A stretch of DNA of 64,000 bases from Lophius americanus (GCA_037951165.1 JBBDHG010000032.1:10258001-10322000), one strand, 5' to 3'. Counted from the stretch's first letter, positions 49,364-61,412 are shown. The notes: a model not told the origin generated them from the letters alone. Translations and numbers: made by a program.

Positions 49364-50084
49364 ATGGAGTTAAATTCCTGCCAAAAGTCCGCCCACGAAC
49401 GTGACACGATTCGCGAGCAAAGAGTGTCATTCATTTACATAACATTCTTGGCCTCTTAACTGTAAGAATTTATAAACCGTGTCTACTGGTAAATTAAATT
49501 GCTTTGAAAGTTGTTCAAATTATTAAATAGTTTGACTTTTGAACATTTGTCATATATAAATGAATCATTTGCTTGTCCATTTATCCATTTACCATAGTGG
49601 ATGGTTAAAAGACTGTTTTTTAATTGGATGGCTCATAAAAATATGTGGTCCAACTCATGGTGCGTCCAGTCGTCCTGAGTCAGGTCCAGTGTGGTAAACT
49701 TTTGAACTGAGTCACAGTGACACCTGCAGCTGTAACGGGTGAACTACAAATGACCAGTGTGTGCACAAAACTTAAGACGCCCTCGTACATGTCGATCGTC
49801 CCTCATGCGATAAATTTGTGCCAAAAGTCACGTGTTTGCGCCAAAAGTCACGTGCGGTTTTTCGTTTTGTGCAGTTGTAGGATAGATTTTCTTATGTTGT
49901 AAATACACATTTGTACTTGAAACTTGTGAGACATGCTGCAGCACGTTTTGTGTTTGCAAAACACAAACATTTGTATTTAAGTCATGTTTTTGCTTTGCAA
50001 ATCACGCTGTCTTTGCTTGCGAATCACACTCTGCTAGATCGTGTTGCGTTTGTGTGCAGACTTTTGCCCCGAATTTTATTCCAT
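49364..50084 (+). mobile_element. MITE-like inverted-repeat element, copy 2
   Basis: A 721-bp relative of the element at 19445-20075, in the opposite orientation. The left end is ATGGAGTTAAATTCCTGCCA. The right end is more worn (CTTTTGCCCCGAATTTTATT, then CCAT). TA stands on each side if the ends are taken as TGGAG...TTCCA, which would fit a TA target duplication. Subterminal ATTCGCGAGCAAAG (49409-49422) and its inverted form CTTTGCTTGCGAAT (50011-50024) are kept. It also holds a tandem 20-bp repeat at 49815-49854 and a small hairpin at 49947-49967 that are not present in the same form in copy 1. It has no coding capacity. It lies in the intron before grid2 exon C and ends 189 bp from that exon. 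Confidence 0.85.
49815..49854 (+). repeat. Tandem 20-bp repeat inside MITE copy 2
   Basis: TTTGTGCCAAAAGTCACGTG (49815-49834) is directly followed by TTTGCGCCAAAAGTCACGTG (49835-49854), with one difference. The core GCCAAAAGTC is also the core of the element's terminal inverted repeat, and each unit ends in the palindrome CACGTG. Confidence 0.92.
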
Positions 50085-50273
50085 ACAATACTGGTGCAGG
50101 GAACATACCATATGCTCTTGGCATAATGGAAGCTGCAACCTCATAATAGTATTTTTTATCTTGTCCTAAATTCCAAAAACAGCACTGGTATGAAGTTCCT
50201 TTAATCCCCATTCTTATCCTGTTATTTTCTCATTTTATTTCACTCTGCCTCTCGATCATTTCTTTCTCCGCAG

Positions 50274-50435
50274 ACAACAAACCGTTACATTTATGACACT
50301 GTGTTGCTGCTAGCCAACACCTTCCATAGAAAGTTGGAGGATAGGAAGTGGCACAGCATGGCCAGTCTGAGCTGCATCCGGAAGACATCCAAACCGTGGC
50401 AGGGAGGCAAGAGCATGCTGGATACTGTCAAAAAG
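50274..50435 (+). CDS. grid2: GluD2 coding exon C (amino-terminal domain)
   Basis: The third visible exon has 162 bp and 54 codons, phase 0 at both ends. The acceptor is TTTCTCCGCAG and the donor is AAG|GTATGA. The frame starts TTNRYIYDTVLLLANTFHRK and continues LEDRKWHSMASLSCIRK, then SKPWQGGKSMLDTVKK. These are the signature blocks of the delta-receptor amino-terminal domain. About 45 of 54 residues agree with mammalian GluD2 as I recall it. GluD1 shares LEDRKWHSMASL but has NCIRKSTKPWNGG, so the WQGG version points to delta-2. The cysteine of SCIRK is kept. The exon lies only 189 bp after the end of an inverted-repeat element (49364-50084), so its branch point and polypyrimidine tract sit in the short unique stretch between them. 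Confidence 0.95.
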
Positions 50436-51829
50436 GTATGAAAATACTAAATAAACTACACTCACACATGCAAACTATCAAGGACGCTGAATATGCAAGT
50501 AGACGCCCATGCATGTATCTGTTTATAGACGCAGGGATGTTGAGGTTCTGACAACTTGTGTGCTATACAGTATACCCCATTTCATATATGTACTGATGTA
50601 AGCTATAGATAACTATGTTTCCATGGATGCGTATGGTCACACACATCCCTGCAGGAACATTAATTGAAAAGGTATGCAGGATAAGAGTGATGTGAAAAAG
50701 TATTGGACTGCTCCTGATTCATTCCACCACCCCCGTAATTTCAATGAAAACACAAAATACAATTTAAATCACATTCAATTTAATAAGTCAAAACTGTTAT
50801 ACAATACCCCGATCGATAGTGCAAACAAAAAGAAATCGCCACCGTCTGAACTCAACAGCTTGTTGTGCAACCTTCAGCGGGGTCGACTGCAATCAGACAC
50901 TTCCAATAACTGTAGATTTAGTGCAGTCACATTGTGACCACGAACTGCTCTTTCCGGGTGCCACCACAGCATCTCAATCAGTTTTGATTTAATTTCTATT
51001 CCTTTTCATTCCATTCGGTGGTGAACTAAATCTCCTATGTGAGATTATTTCCTTGCTGCATGACTCAGATCCCCCTGAATGGAATGGCTCCACAACTATT
51101 TTTCAGCACTGTACTGGAAAAATCACTAAAGGCAGTATATTATCCTGATTAGTAATATGTGGCACATTATGTATTTTTTATGTTGTTGTTTTTTTTACGT
51201 TGATCTGTTATTTAACCTTTTACATTTTCAGCTGTCTCCAACAGAAGACTATTGTTGACGGGTTATAAAACCGCACATCGTCCTTGAACCTCGATTCTAT
51301 GACTAAATAGTCACAGGCAGGCGTTTAAAAGACTATGGAGGAATAGTACACTGAAATATAGCTTATATATTTTTCTAAGATTAATACCTGAAATTGACAA
51401 ATAACAGAGAAACAATCCATCACCATCCTCCTCGCTAAGGCACAACACTATCTAAGGTAGACATTATTGTGATCAGACGGAATATGATCGTTTTATTTAG
51501 GATACTTTCTGATTACTGAACACGTGTCGATAATAAAATTATCTGTGGATTAAATATGTTGTCTTTCTGTATCTTAGGCAGTGTTTTATTCAAGATGCAG
51601 TTGATGATTGTGATATGTCTGTTAAAATTTACCTTTCATCAGTTTTGGCTAGTTTCACCTTCATATTTGATATTTTTTAATCAAATTTCTATTATTCCTT
51701 TGGGGTATAAAATCTACTATAAATGGACTAACTTTGCACAAACTTTCAGACCAATACATTTTGTTTTTTTGGGGGTGATTTGAAAAAATCTAAACAATAT
51801 AGGCTATAAAACAATAAAATCCATCGTAA

Positions 51830-52125
51830 ACTCTGCCTCCAGTTCCCAATCCATGTTATTCTCGCTGGCTCGATGACAAGTAGCCCATCCCACCAAAATT
51901 TGAAGCAAGTTGATTAATTATTGAGGGAGTTAGTAAGGAAAAAATGAAAATGCAATGTCTTAACTGGTTAAGAAAATGTTATTTTGACGACAAGTTGTGA
52001 GGTTACCAAAATTGAATCACCTACAGGATATGTCAAAACTCTTTTCATGCGAATCTGTCCATTCGTTTATTCACAATCTTGTTAACAGACAAACAAACAA
52101 AGGTAAAAACGTAACCTCCCTTCTG
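51830..52125 (+). repeat. Teleost repeat fragment ending near AAACATAACCTCC
   Basis: CCACCAAAATTTGAAGCAAG, TCTGTCCATTCGTTTATTCA, AACAGACAAACAAACAAAGG and AACGTAACCTCCCTTCTGGA follow the order of a fish repeat ending in 'CTGACAAACAAACAAACG...AAACATAACCTCCTTGGCGGAG'. This copy is old. Confidence 0.5.
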
Positions 52126-54294
52126 GAGATACGACTTTGACTCAGTGCATTATTTTTCTTTGTTTTAAAGGAATAATAAGTAAAAAAAAAACCTGAGCCG
52201 AAAGACAAAGAGTTATAAAGAACTAAATTAACTGCATTAGTAATAGAATCTGAGTTACATTATAAAACCAACAGTTAAATTATCCCCATTCCCTGATTAA
52301 TATTTCAATTCCGGCTCAGAAACATTTTGTTTCAGAAAATAATAATTGTTCTTAAAAAAAGGATTCTCGATTTACCTCAAAGTACATTATTTTAGCTACA
52401 ACAGAGAAATTGTCTTCACATGAGTTTGGAACTGAGTCTTGATCGCAATTCTTATGCTGTAAATATTTCATATATTTATACAGTATTTACATGTTTTCCT
52501 CTTTCTTCCTATTTTTGGATTTTTCTTGCACAATAAAGGGAAAAACTGTATTTCCTGCACTTCTCATTTAGGAAGCCAGCATTTGAATTTCAAGATTTTG
52601 CACCAATTACATGGAATTTTAGAGACAAGCCTCTATTGTTGGTTGGCTGAGAGACTGGATGAAAGCCAAAGATGCAGTTACGGCTCATTCATTTATGCAT
52701 TATCATCGCTCGCTAGAACTAAAGGCTTGGAGGAGGCTCTAAATGAATCTACATGTTTTATAACCGTCTAACACACAAGGAAATCTGCTAATGTTCACAC
52801 TTAGACTGCAGGAAAACAAATATTTTGTAGTTCCTCTACAGTTGACTTTGGGAAACAGACAGTTTCATCCTGCAGCTGTGATTTCACCCAATGAATCACT
52901 GGAGTTTATCAGCGCTTTCATCACTGTTAAATTTACTTGGATCAATGCCCTCTGTTTAGATATCAATAAAACATAACTACTCCAGGGATGGCAGTTTGAC
53001 TAAATGGTGACGCCAAGCAAAATGCTAATTCAGAATTAGTGTCAAAAAATAATAAATGTGGTGCAATAGCTTTCATATACAGCTCTGAATTTCACCTTGA
53101 GATCCAGCTGTGGTCTGGCAACACTCTCATCAACCAGCCACGGCTATTTAACCAACCTTGATGGCTGTCTCAACAGAACTGTGTTGAGGAGATAGTGGAG
53201 GAGAGATGTACAGCCTGGCATCAGCCCTGTGTGTTATAGCAGATCAGCAGTGTACTTTACTGGCTGTGCAATCCCGTCTCTTCGATGAGCTTTTTGGTAT
53301 GTAGTGTCATTAGGGTAATGATAAATTCTAATGTGCCTCTAATGATGTTGTTGTTGTCATTTGTCGATCATGGAATCCGTAGCTGAGAATGCAATGCAGC
53401 AGGTGAAATTGCTGTTACATCCTTTCCAGAGGTCTGAAGTGTTTGCAGTGTGTGATCTGTTGGTAATATATGTTTTATTACACTTTTATATCTAAATAGT
53501 CAACCAGCTTTCAGTTTCAATAACCCGAGCAGGTTCAGGATTCATTTTAACATTTTTAAAAATGCAGTAATCCATTAAATGTAGTTGGAGATCACCAGCA
53601 TAGGCCTATAGGCCCAAGCTAACTCCTTCAGTGTTCATATTACTGTTTAAAAGATACAAACATCATACATTCTCTTTCATGTTTTTCATTTTCCTCTTCT
53701 TCTGTCAGTCTGATGTGCCAATTATTATATTTTTATATGAGGTACAAGCAAAGGTTAATTGGTTTTGGGATGTTGTGGATGTATTGTACTGAGCTGCCAA
53801 CGTCAATTAACAAATTTATTATGAAATGCAATTATCCTTTTCCTGTGTGTCATTGTGTGTGTGTGTATGTGTTTTGCTGTATTGATGGATAAAATGATGG
53901 AGTATTTGATGGAGTTATTTTTACGTATAATATATTTTAAATCACACTAATGTCCTCAATAAGAAAGAAAAAGTTGTTTGTAGTTGTTATTTCTCTGGTA
54001 CATTTATTAATTTAATATCTCTAAATTTACCATAAAATGACAAATTGTTTGGTCAATCAACAGTTTGACTAACTGGTTTTAAACAGTAAAATATATTCGG
54101 AGACATGGATACATTTTGTATATGCAAAATGGGTGCAAAATGGTTTCAAAGGGTTATTTTGACCCTTATTGGACTTTAGTAGTTGTATCAAGTTACATAA
54201 TTCTGTTTACTAAGTATTAGGGGTATTATTATGCCCCCCAAAAAATGTACTTATCGATAGGAATTGTTTCTATGAAATGGTTAATGCATCCTCG

Positions 54295-54400
54295 GTTAGA
54301 CTGGTTGTGTCCCCCAGGGTTCCCTCCTTGAACCCATTAGCATACATGCTGCCATTGGGTCATATTATAAACAGGTTCAGTCAAGTGGCAAGTGACTGTG
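54295..54400 (+). pseudogene. L2-type LINE reverse transcriptase fragment
   Basis: CVPQGSLLEP is read from 54307. After a frame change YMLPLGHIINRFS follows to about 54380. This corresponds to the RT motif GVPQGSVLGPLLF.LYMLPLG of fish L2-clade elements. It is short and frameshifted, with no other parts nearby. Confidence 0.7.
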
Positions 54401-55640
54401 TTGTTTCCCATGTACTTGTCTCATGTGCCTATTCAACTTGTATGCTGTATGTTTTTGGTGAGGTTTTTTTGGCAGGTAGTTTGAATGTGTTGTTGCCAGT
54501 CTGGGTGAGTGCCTGTTGATGCAGTTCATCTCGGTTAGTTTCCTAAGAGAGTTTTCGGGTCCTTCTGGTATTGTCTGGCTCTTTATGTGTGAGAGCTGTT
54601 GTTGGAAATCTGCCTCTGTGATGTTGATGGATTTCGGGATAGCATTCCATCTTTTCCATGTCCATGGCTTTATTCCATGTGTAACATGATGCAGCTGCCT
54701 ACGGTTCAACATGAACCCACAGACCTTGTTAATTAGGCAAATGAAACGGCTTGACCTTGGCTATATTAGACTCACTCATATTCTGCGATGAGAATGTGTT
54801 GCCTGCGGAAACATTCTCGATGCTTGCCCTGATTGGGTATTGAACCAACGACCTGCCGTACCAAAGGTAATGGTTTTATACCCATAACATTTATAGAAGG
54901 CGGGATTGTGTTGCCTGGAGGTCCTATGCTTTACATAGGCAAAGACCCAAACGTGTGATTAAGCAAATTTAGAGAGAGATTTAGTAATGGAAATACATCA
55001 GAAGACTGAAGCTGAATTTAAACGTCACTACACCAAACAGTTGTTTGCTCAAACTCTTTTATTTGCAGTTTCTATAACATAGATAATCTGCATGGTTGAA
55101 AGGAGGAAGAATATACTGCGGCAAGAACAGCGTCACATTCACTGACAGCTCACACTACTGGGAGGCAGATACCCATCATACCATGATGCGTGAGAGCCAA
55201 AAAAAAAAGCCCAATGGCTCGAAAGATATATCCAGATTCATCTTATTCCACAACTTCCATATCAGGACTCAGAACATGTATTCACATATGTTATGTTTAT
55301 TGTTAAATAAATACAGTGGATTATTGATGAGGCTTTATTATAGCCCAAAAGATAGTGCTTATTTTACTGTATGAATTTGTTTGTGTTTGTTATGATCAAA
55401 ATAGCAATGATGGACATCAAAACCAAAATTGACCTACCAAAAATATTGTGCAGGAAGGTGTAGATGAATTGGTTACTCTACATGCCCAGTAATGTCTCTA
55501 TCTGTTGGGTTGTATCCCGCCTCTCATCCAGTGCCAACGACTATTTCTTCCAGCCCCCTTGCAAAGCTGTAAGGATAACCATATATCGAAAATTAATGGA
55601 TAGACAGTATTTGTTAAAGATGCTCCTTCTTCTCTTGCAG

Positions 55641-55760
55641 TTCGGAGTGAGTGGCCTTACAAGCTTCCTGGAGTTCAATGACAACGGCTCCAACCCCAAC
55701 ATCTTCTTTGAGATCCTGGGAACAAATTACGGAGAAGACAGAGGACGGGGAGTCCGCAGG
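55641..55760 (+). CDS. grid2: GluD2 coding exon D (end of amino-terminal domain)
   Basis: The fourth visible exon has 120 bp and 40 codons, phase 0 at both ends. The acceptor is CTTCTTCTCTTGCAG and the donor is AGG|GTAAGT. It reads FGVSGLTSFLEFNDNGSNPN, then IFFEILGTNYGEDRGRGVRR. The GVSGLT, LEF, NPN, FEILGTNYGE and GRGVR blocks match GluD2. The matching GluD1 stretch, HITGLTGVMEF through FGKDMRK, fits much less well. About 29 of 40 residues agree with mammalian GluD2 from memory. The first residue is F where the family has G, and NGS forms a sequon absent from the mammalian protein as I recall it. The next family exon (starting LGCWNP) leads into the ligand-binding domain and was not seen in the remaining 8.2 kb. 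Confidence 0.93.
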
Positions 55761-56239
55761 GTAAGTCTTTTAGACAGAACACCAGCTGCTAAAGTACTGT
55801 GTAAGGAAAGAAGAATTTCTGCTCCGCTTCAAACCTTAGAGGGGTTATAGATTTACATAATGCCAAGATTTGCTCTGGAATTTCCACTCTACCTGCTCCA
55901 CATTTTTATATTTGGTGAGGATTTTTGTTTTACCCCATGGCTGTCACTCCTTTGAAGCAGAGTAAAACCCAGCTACATTACTGTATTTGCTCCTGGATTC
56001 TGGATAATTGTTGCAGAACAAATACATCGTGGATTTACATTTTTACCCCTCACAGTCATCTCTTTTATTTTCCTGTTTGTTTGCTTATTCGTTTTGTTTG
56101 GTTGATACTTTTCTTTTTTTTATAAAGATTTTTCCCTGCACTATTGGAACACACATTTTCTACTTACAACTTTTTCAATAAAGCATGGGTTCATTATCAG
56201 ATCAATAGGAAATTGTAAATCCCTATATTTTTTAACGAG

Positions 56240-56890
56240 GTCTATATTGTTGACAGCAAGAGTCTATCCGCAAAATGTCCCAAATCCCCTTCATTGTACA
56301 AGCGATTTCCCTGAAGGAACTCTGAAATTAAATTTGAAGTCATGTCTGAAAAACAATGTTTTTTAAAATAAATAAATCGTAGATAGATACATCTAGTCAT
56401 AAGCGCTGAGTTCAGACTAAGTCAGGCTGTTAGGAAGTATTGTCCAATAAACATTATTTTTTTGTGAAAAATCTCCTCCAAGTGAAGAAAATATGACGTA
56501 TTGGAGTGAAATAAGATGTATCAGGATAGATCTCCTTGACTCGATTCATATGCACATTTGGATTAAATCGGATTGAGAAATGGTGGCCTAAAATTATTCA
56601 AAGCCAAAGGAGTCTTAATTGTCATTTTCTCACATGTGCCGGACATATGCAGAAAATGAAATAACTTTTCCCTCCATCCACGGTGCAAAAATGCAAAACA
56701 CATAAATATATGTACAAACTAAGTGCATAAGATATACAAAAAATGTTAATACAATTTTGGATACAAGCTCCCCCTAGTGTAAGAAATACACAACCTACCT
56801 TTCCCAAAAATCAGGCCAGCTCTTCTTCGCATTCCTGCCATTGAGAATGAAAATGATCCATGAAATAGGTAACACAAAGGTTCTGCTGCA
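56240..56890 (-). repeat. Family-Y dispersed repeat copy with nested insertion
   Basis: On the minus strand the blocks read GAAGAAGAGCTGGCCTGA, ACACTAGGGGGAGCTTG, then after an interruption GGCCACCATTTCTCAATCCG, GAATCGAGTCAAGGAGATC and GACATGACTTCAAATTTAAT. The break at about 56599-56745 is filled by a different repeat (see separate entry). Away from the insertion the order is the same as in the plus-strand copies. Confidence 0.7.
56599..56745 (-). repeat. Short repeat inserted inside family-Y copy
   Basis: AGTCTTAATTGTCATTTTCT, then TCCATCCACGGTGCAAAA, is the general pattern of a fish retroelement tail of the 'TTTATTGTCATT...GGTGCAAAACA' kind. It splits the family-Y copy into two parts, so it inserted later. 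Related but very diverged pieces may be at 15130-15260 and 63640-63790. Confidence 0.45.
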
Positions 56891-57927
56891 GAAAATAGCA
56901 GTTCCATAATATCCCCAACTTTTGGTGCATAATAATGGAAAGGCTCCCACCGCCACATATAAGTGACTGTCTTCAGCTCCTGATGCACACATTCAATTTG
57001 AATTAACAATAAACGCATTAACCTTTATTATTGCATTAACACGAAGGATTGCAGAAGCGGTGTCGGCGGCAATGGACTCCATAATATCCATAACTTTTGC
57101 CCTTTTTTTTGGTTTTGATGACATTACTTATGCTTTAAAATATGTCGCACATACAAAAAATGCATAGTCGGTCATGAAGGCAGATGTGTCTCTGGCTGGA
57201 CAGAGACACACTAACACACACAGGGTCTGAGGGATGTCCTCGTGGATGCAGCTGAGATAGCGAGCTCTGATTATGGATAATGTGGCGAGACACCAACATA
57301 ACGCTGCGTGGCATCAGAGACAAAACTAATCTTTACAGCACAGCATAATTACACTTAGGCACAATTCCCTAATCAGAGAGCATAATTACTTCTGAGGGAA
57401 ATACGGCACTTGTTATACAGCATCCCCGCCACAGCCTCCCTTAACTCTTGGAGCATTTGTTTGTCTGTCATTAGTTTTCAATTAAATCCATACGAGCAAC
57501 CAAATGACTAAAGAGATAATAATATTCGTCTCTGAGTGCCTGCATATTAGTGTTCCCTTTCAGCTAAATGGAGGCCGGTATGGCGCCTTTATACGGAGCC
57601 ATGTGAGATTGTCCTCATGCATCGCATTTAACCTGCGATAAATGCTCGGCAGTTATACCTCAGACTGAGAAGAAAAGGTTAGACAAAAAAACCTCAAACG
57701 CTTCACCAGCATGAATGAAGAGTTTGTGAGAAATCCCGTCTGAGCCAGTTCGTGCATGTGGGGAGAAAGACGAGCAAAGAGGAAATGAAAGCCCCAGGAT
57801 GGCGGTTGCAAAAAGCCATGGTATGCTTTTCAAGCTTTCAATTACCTGCCGGTCCATGTTAACCTATGTTAATGCTGAGAGCAAAATGTTGCCTTTAATA
57901 AACCAGTGAGGTTATCTTTTTGCTGCG

Positions 57928-57945
57928 ATTTGCATGATTTGCATG
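57928..57945. promoter_or_regulatory. Tandem octamer (POU) motif
   Basis: ATTTGCATG occurs twice in direct succession and is followed by CAATTA. ATTTGCAT is the octamer recognised by POU-domain factors. The surrounding 57.3-58.0 kb lacks recognisable repeats and could be an enhancer, but conservation cannot be judged here. Confidence 0.45.
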
Positions 57946-59328
57946 CAATTATGGCCATTTAGATAAAAGTAGGAATTTGACTGTGGCCTGCAGGGTGAAC
58001 ATGGAAAGGTCAAAGGTGAAGTGAGACCTCAGAGAAAAATTGATGCTGATAAAAAGCATATCCTTTCTCCCTTACCTCATGTAAGAGAGACAGGGTGAAG
58101 TGTTGATATTGAATTATCTACTTACTTATGCTGCAGCATCACCTCTGGGCCCACGCGGGTGCTCCCTCCCTACATTACCGTCTAAGTAAGAACGAACAAA
58201 AGGACATTGGCAGTCCTTTGCTTTGACGTGATAAACAGAGGGGCATGAACCACAAGTTGTCAGCCTAAGCCAAAAACATTATTAAGTTTATTGTTTTGGA
58301 AAATAGGGTTGACCTCAGTGTTGCTCCTCTTTGCAACGTAGCCTTTGCTCTCAATCAGACAGGATGGACGCTAAAAGCCCAGGACAAGTGTGAGGGAGCC
58401 AAGGATGAGAAATCTCATTCACTTTTCCCTTTACCATACCAACTAGATTATAAAGTGATTCTTAATGCCCAGCGTGTCGTGCAAAAAGCTATCAGTTAAA
58501 GTAAAATGAAGCAATAACTTTAACAACATGATTCAAAACTGAGATGGTAATCCAGGTATCAGAAAGAGTCTGAATTCATGTTTAAAGGTTATAAAAGTTG
58601 TACCACTTGTATATTTTATGACATGCTGACAGGTGCTCTGTTACAATATGATGGCATGTATATATTTATGCTCAGCCTTATAACATTTTCAGATGAGCAT
58701 ATGCTTGAACATCCCCAACGGGTCACATTGTAGAGGCCTTATCTGCTAAATATTTCATCCGCACAATCTACAATCCTTCCTAGAAGCGACCTTCCTTCCA
58801 TTATTCACATTTTACTCTACAGTAATTCTCTAGCTTTCCCCCGGTTGTGGCTTACGATCACTTTCGCCAGAAACTTGCCTTAACTCTTGACCCAAATTAA
58901 ATCAACCTTGATTATTTCCCTGAATAAATTAAATGTATTTTCACTGTCTCTTTCTATCTCTCTCTCTCTCCTACAGCTCCTCTAATGTCCTCGCCAAGAG
59001 AGAGAAAAAAAAGCTGGGGGGAAAAAAATTCAAGGGAAAGTTTATTTCTTTGGAGAATGTGTTAATTTAGTATCTTACATATTCTAAATTGAACATAAAT
59101 GACCAAACATTTGGTCAAGTATGATTTCAAACAGTAATAATACATCAGATTTATAAAATGATTAGAATGATACATTTTTTATTGAACTCAGATCAACTAA
59201 ACTTTACTTATAAGCACATTTAAAAAACAACAGTTGTCCAAAGGGTATGTAAATAAAGTCAAAAACTATAATAGTAGTACAAACAAAACTGACAGCGGAG
59301 GAGGGCGGGCCACACACAAAATTAAATG

Positions 59329-59348
59329 TATTATTATTATTATTATTA
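59329..59348. repeat. (TTA)n microsatellite
   Basis: Six to seven TTA units. Confidence 0.9.
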
Positions 59349-59599
59349 CTGGCGCCGGCTTCTCGATGGCACCATCTATTTCATGGAAAAGAGTCAATTT
59401 TAATAAGCTTAGCAGAATAATGTTCTTAAAAAACTACTTGACCCCTTATTAGATATTATTTGGTTTTATCAACTTATATAATAATGTGTAATGTGTATGA
59501 GTAAGTCCTCATATCCTTTCATATGCCAAACCAATAAATAATTGTGACTTATTGAATAGAACATTTTCTCTAAAGCCATGATAAATGCCTCCTCCTTGT

Positions 59600-59700
59600 A
59601 GTTCCCTTTGAGCTGTGCTGTACCCCAGGGCCCCATCCTTGGTCCCTTACACTTTTATATATACATGCTGCCACTGGTCAAAGGATACACATTTTTCATG
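59600..59700 (+). pseudogene. L2-type LINE reverse transcriptase fragment
   Basis: SCAVPQGPILGPLHFYIYML then PLVKGY matches the same RT motif as the fragment at 54295-54400, here in one frame. Downstream the reading decays. It is probably another copy of the same family, 5.3 kb away and in the same orientation. Confidence 0.75.
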
Positions 59701-61168
59701 AGAAATAATATGTGTCAATATGTGCTCAACCAAACAGTCGATCTGGATAATAACGGGTTCAATCGATCCCCTTCACATGAACTTCCATAGTACATGCAGT
59801 CTAATGTATTTATCTTGTAACCTCCTGCTTTCAGGACGTACAGAAAGTGTAAATATGAATAATGGGTGCATCCCCATGTATTTTACATAGATGACCCATT
59901 CAGTGTGTCCATTAAAGATTTCTTAGTTATTGACAACAGTCTTCAAACAGCTGAATGTTGCAACCAAGGGGATTCTGAGATATAAAGTGATTGTGCGTCT
60001 GCTTGATCAAGCCATTAACAGCATATGCATACTCTGATCTCTACATGCTGTTCAGACTTTCACTTAACCCGACCTTCCTTTCCAATCCTCCCTGACTGAT
60101 TCCTCACTAATGACAGGAGCACAGACCAGCTTCATTTTGGTCTCCGTGTCTAATTAAGTGATTCTTCGAAAGACCTGGCTCCTTCTCCTCAAATTCCTTC
60201 CCTTTTCATCTCTCCTATCCCCCTCCTCTATCCTACTCACTCCTTTATGCATCCTCAACCTATCCACCATCTGCTTTCACCCTCTCGGTCCTCAATCCCT
60301 TATTATGACACTTAGCCTGATCGTTCTTCACACATATGCATGCAGTTGTCTAGGGATAATGATGATAGTGGACACCTGAGATTGTCATAATTATTGACGC
60401 TACACTGTGCAAGAATTGGCTTTCTGCCCCATTACCTCCGGTGGCAATACAGGGGAGCCTATATGTTTCTCTCGCTATACATCTACAGGCTTACGCCCCC
60501 CCCTCGCTATGTGGCGGCGATGAGTCTGTCTGGTGTAATTGCTTCGTTAGCTATCTGTGTTATCGTGAATGACTTCAGAGAGGGAAAATGGCATCAGATT
60601 TATACTTGAGAACATGCGCAATAAAAAAAATGGTTGTGGCGAAGCAGGAGGGAAAAAAAGTTGATGCAGAGGAGTGTTAGTGGGGAGGTGATAAGTGAAG
60701 GAGAAAGATTGATGCCTTGCTAGATTAAGAAAAGGAAGGAAATAGCTGGAAAGGAGATAGATGCCCTAATCTTTATAGAACCCATACAGGGGGTCAAAAC
60801 CGCATCATAGGCCATGATAGAGTCACACTCATCACACTCTTCCTCTCTGGCACGTACAAACGCACTGCCTTGCCTCCCACACCAGCACATATTCTCCATC
60901 TTTTGAAACAGAGACATCTACTGTCTTTTTATGAATCAATGGCTTTGCAAACTGCACTGCTCTTAAATTGAGGTCACCCACAATTATCATCCCCAGTCTC
61001 ATCCGTCGTTATGTGGGGAAAATTACGTTAAGTGACTTCAGAAATTCCTGTGACCTTGGAAGCTCCTTCACAAACCTCTCATTGTGCGAGAAACATTTCT
61101 TACATGTTTGGAACAACTGGAAGTGGTTTATTTTTGATGCGGTGGCTTAATGCGTCCACCAACAAGGT

Positions 61169-61311
61169 ACACACACACATACACACACACACAAATACAA
61201 ACACAAACACAAACTCAAACACATATTCTCACAAACAAACAAACAAACAAACACACACACTCACGTACACACTCTCGCACACAAATACAAGCAAACACAC
61301 AGATTATCAAT

Positions 61312-61352
<41 letters not shown>

Positions 61353-61412
61353 AAATAAAAACACGTATCCACACACATATTCTCCAGACAAACAAAAACA
61401 CACGTGCATGCT
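61169..61412. repeat. Compound CA-rich microsatellite
   Basis: A mix of (CA)n, CAAACA and (CAAA)n, including an uninterrupted CA run at about 61313-61342. The Thr-His and Val-Cys open frames through it are artefacts. Confidence 0.95.

Larger units (their letters stand above)
43633..50273 (+). other. grid2: grid2 intron B-C, 6.6 kb
   Basis: Bounded by GTGAGT and CAG. It contains two family-Y copies, the interspersed repeat at 45818, a GA tract, a perfect X-box at 48887 and MITE copy 2. The stretches 46711-48214 and 48331-49363 show no other feature. Confidence 0.88.
50436..55640 (+). other. grid2: grid2 intron C-D, 5.2 kb
   Basis: Bounded by GTATGA and GCAG. It contains an old repeat fragment at 51830-52125 and the L2-type fragment at 54295-54400. 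The rest is unassigned AT-rich sequence without a supported exon. Confidence 0.88.

Noticed and set aside
58977..59010. Pyrimidine-rich tract plus CAG at 58950-58978 as the acceptor of the next grid2 exon
   Set aside because: In the required phase 0 the sequence reads Leu-Leu-stop, and nothing resembles the expected LGCWNP start.
61169..61412. CRISPR-like regular repeats
   Set aside because: The repetition is simple CA-type sequence without unique spacers of constant length, in a vertebrate intron.
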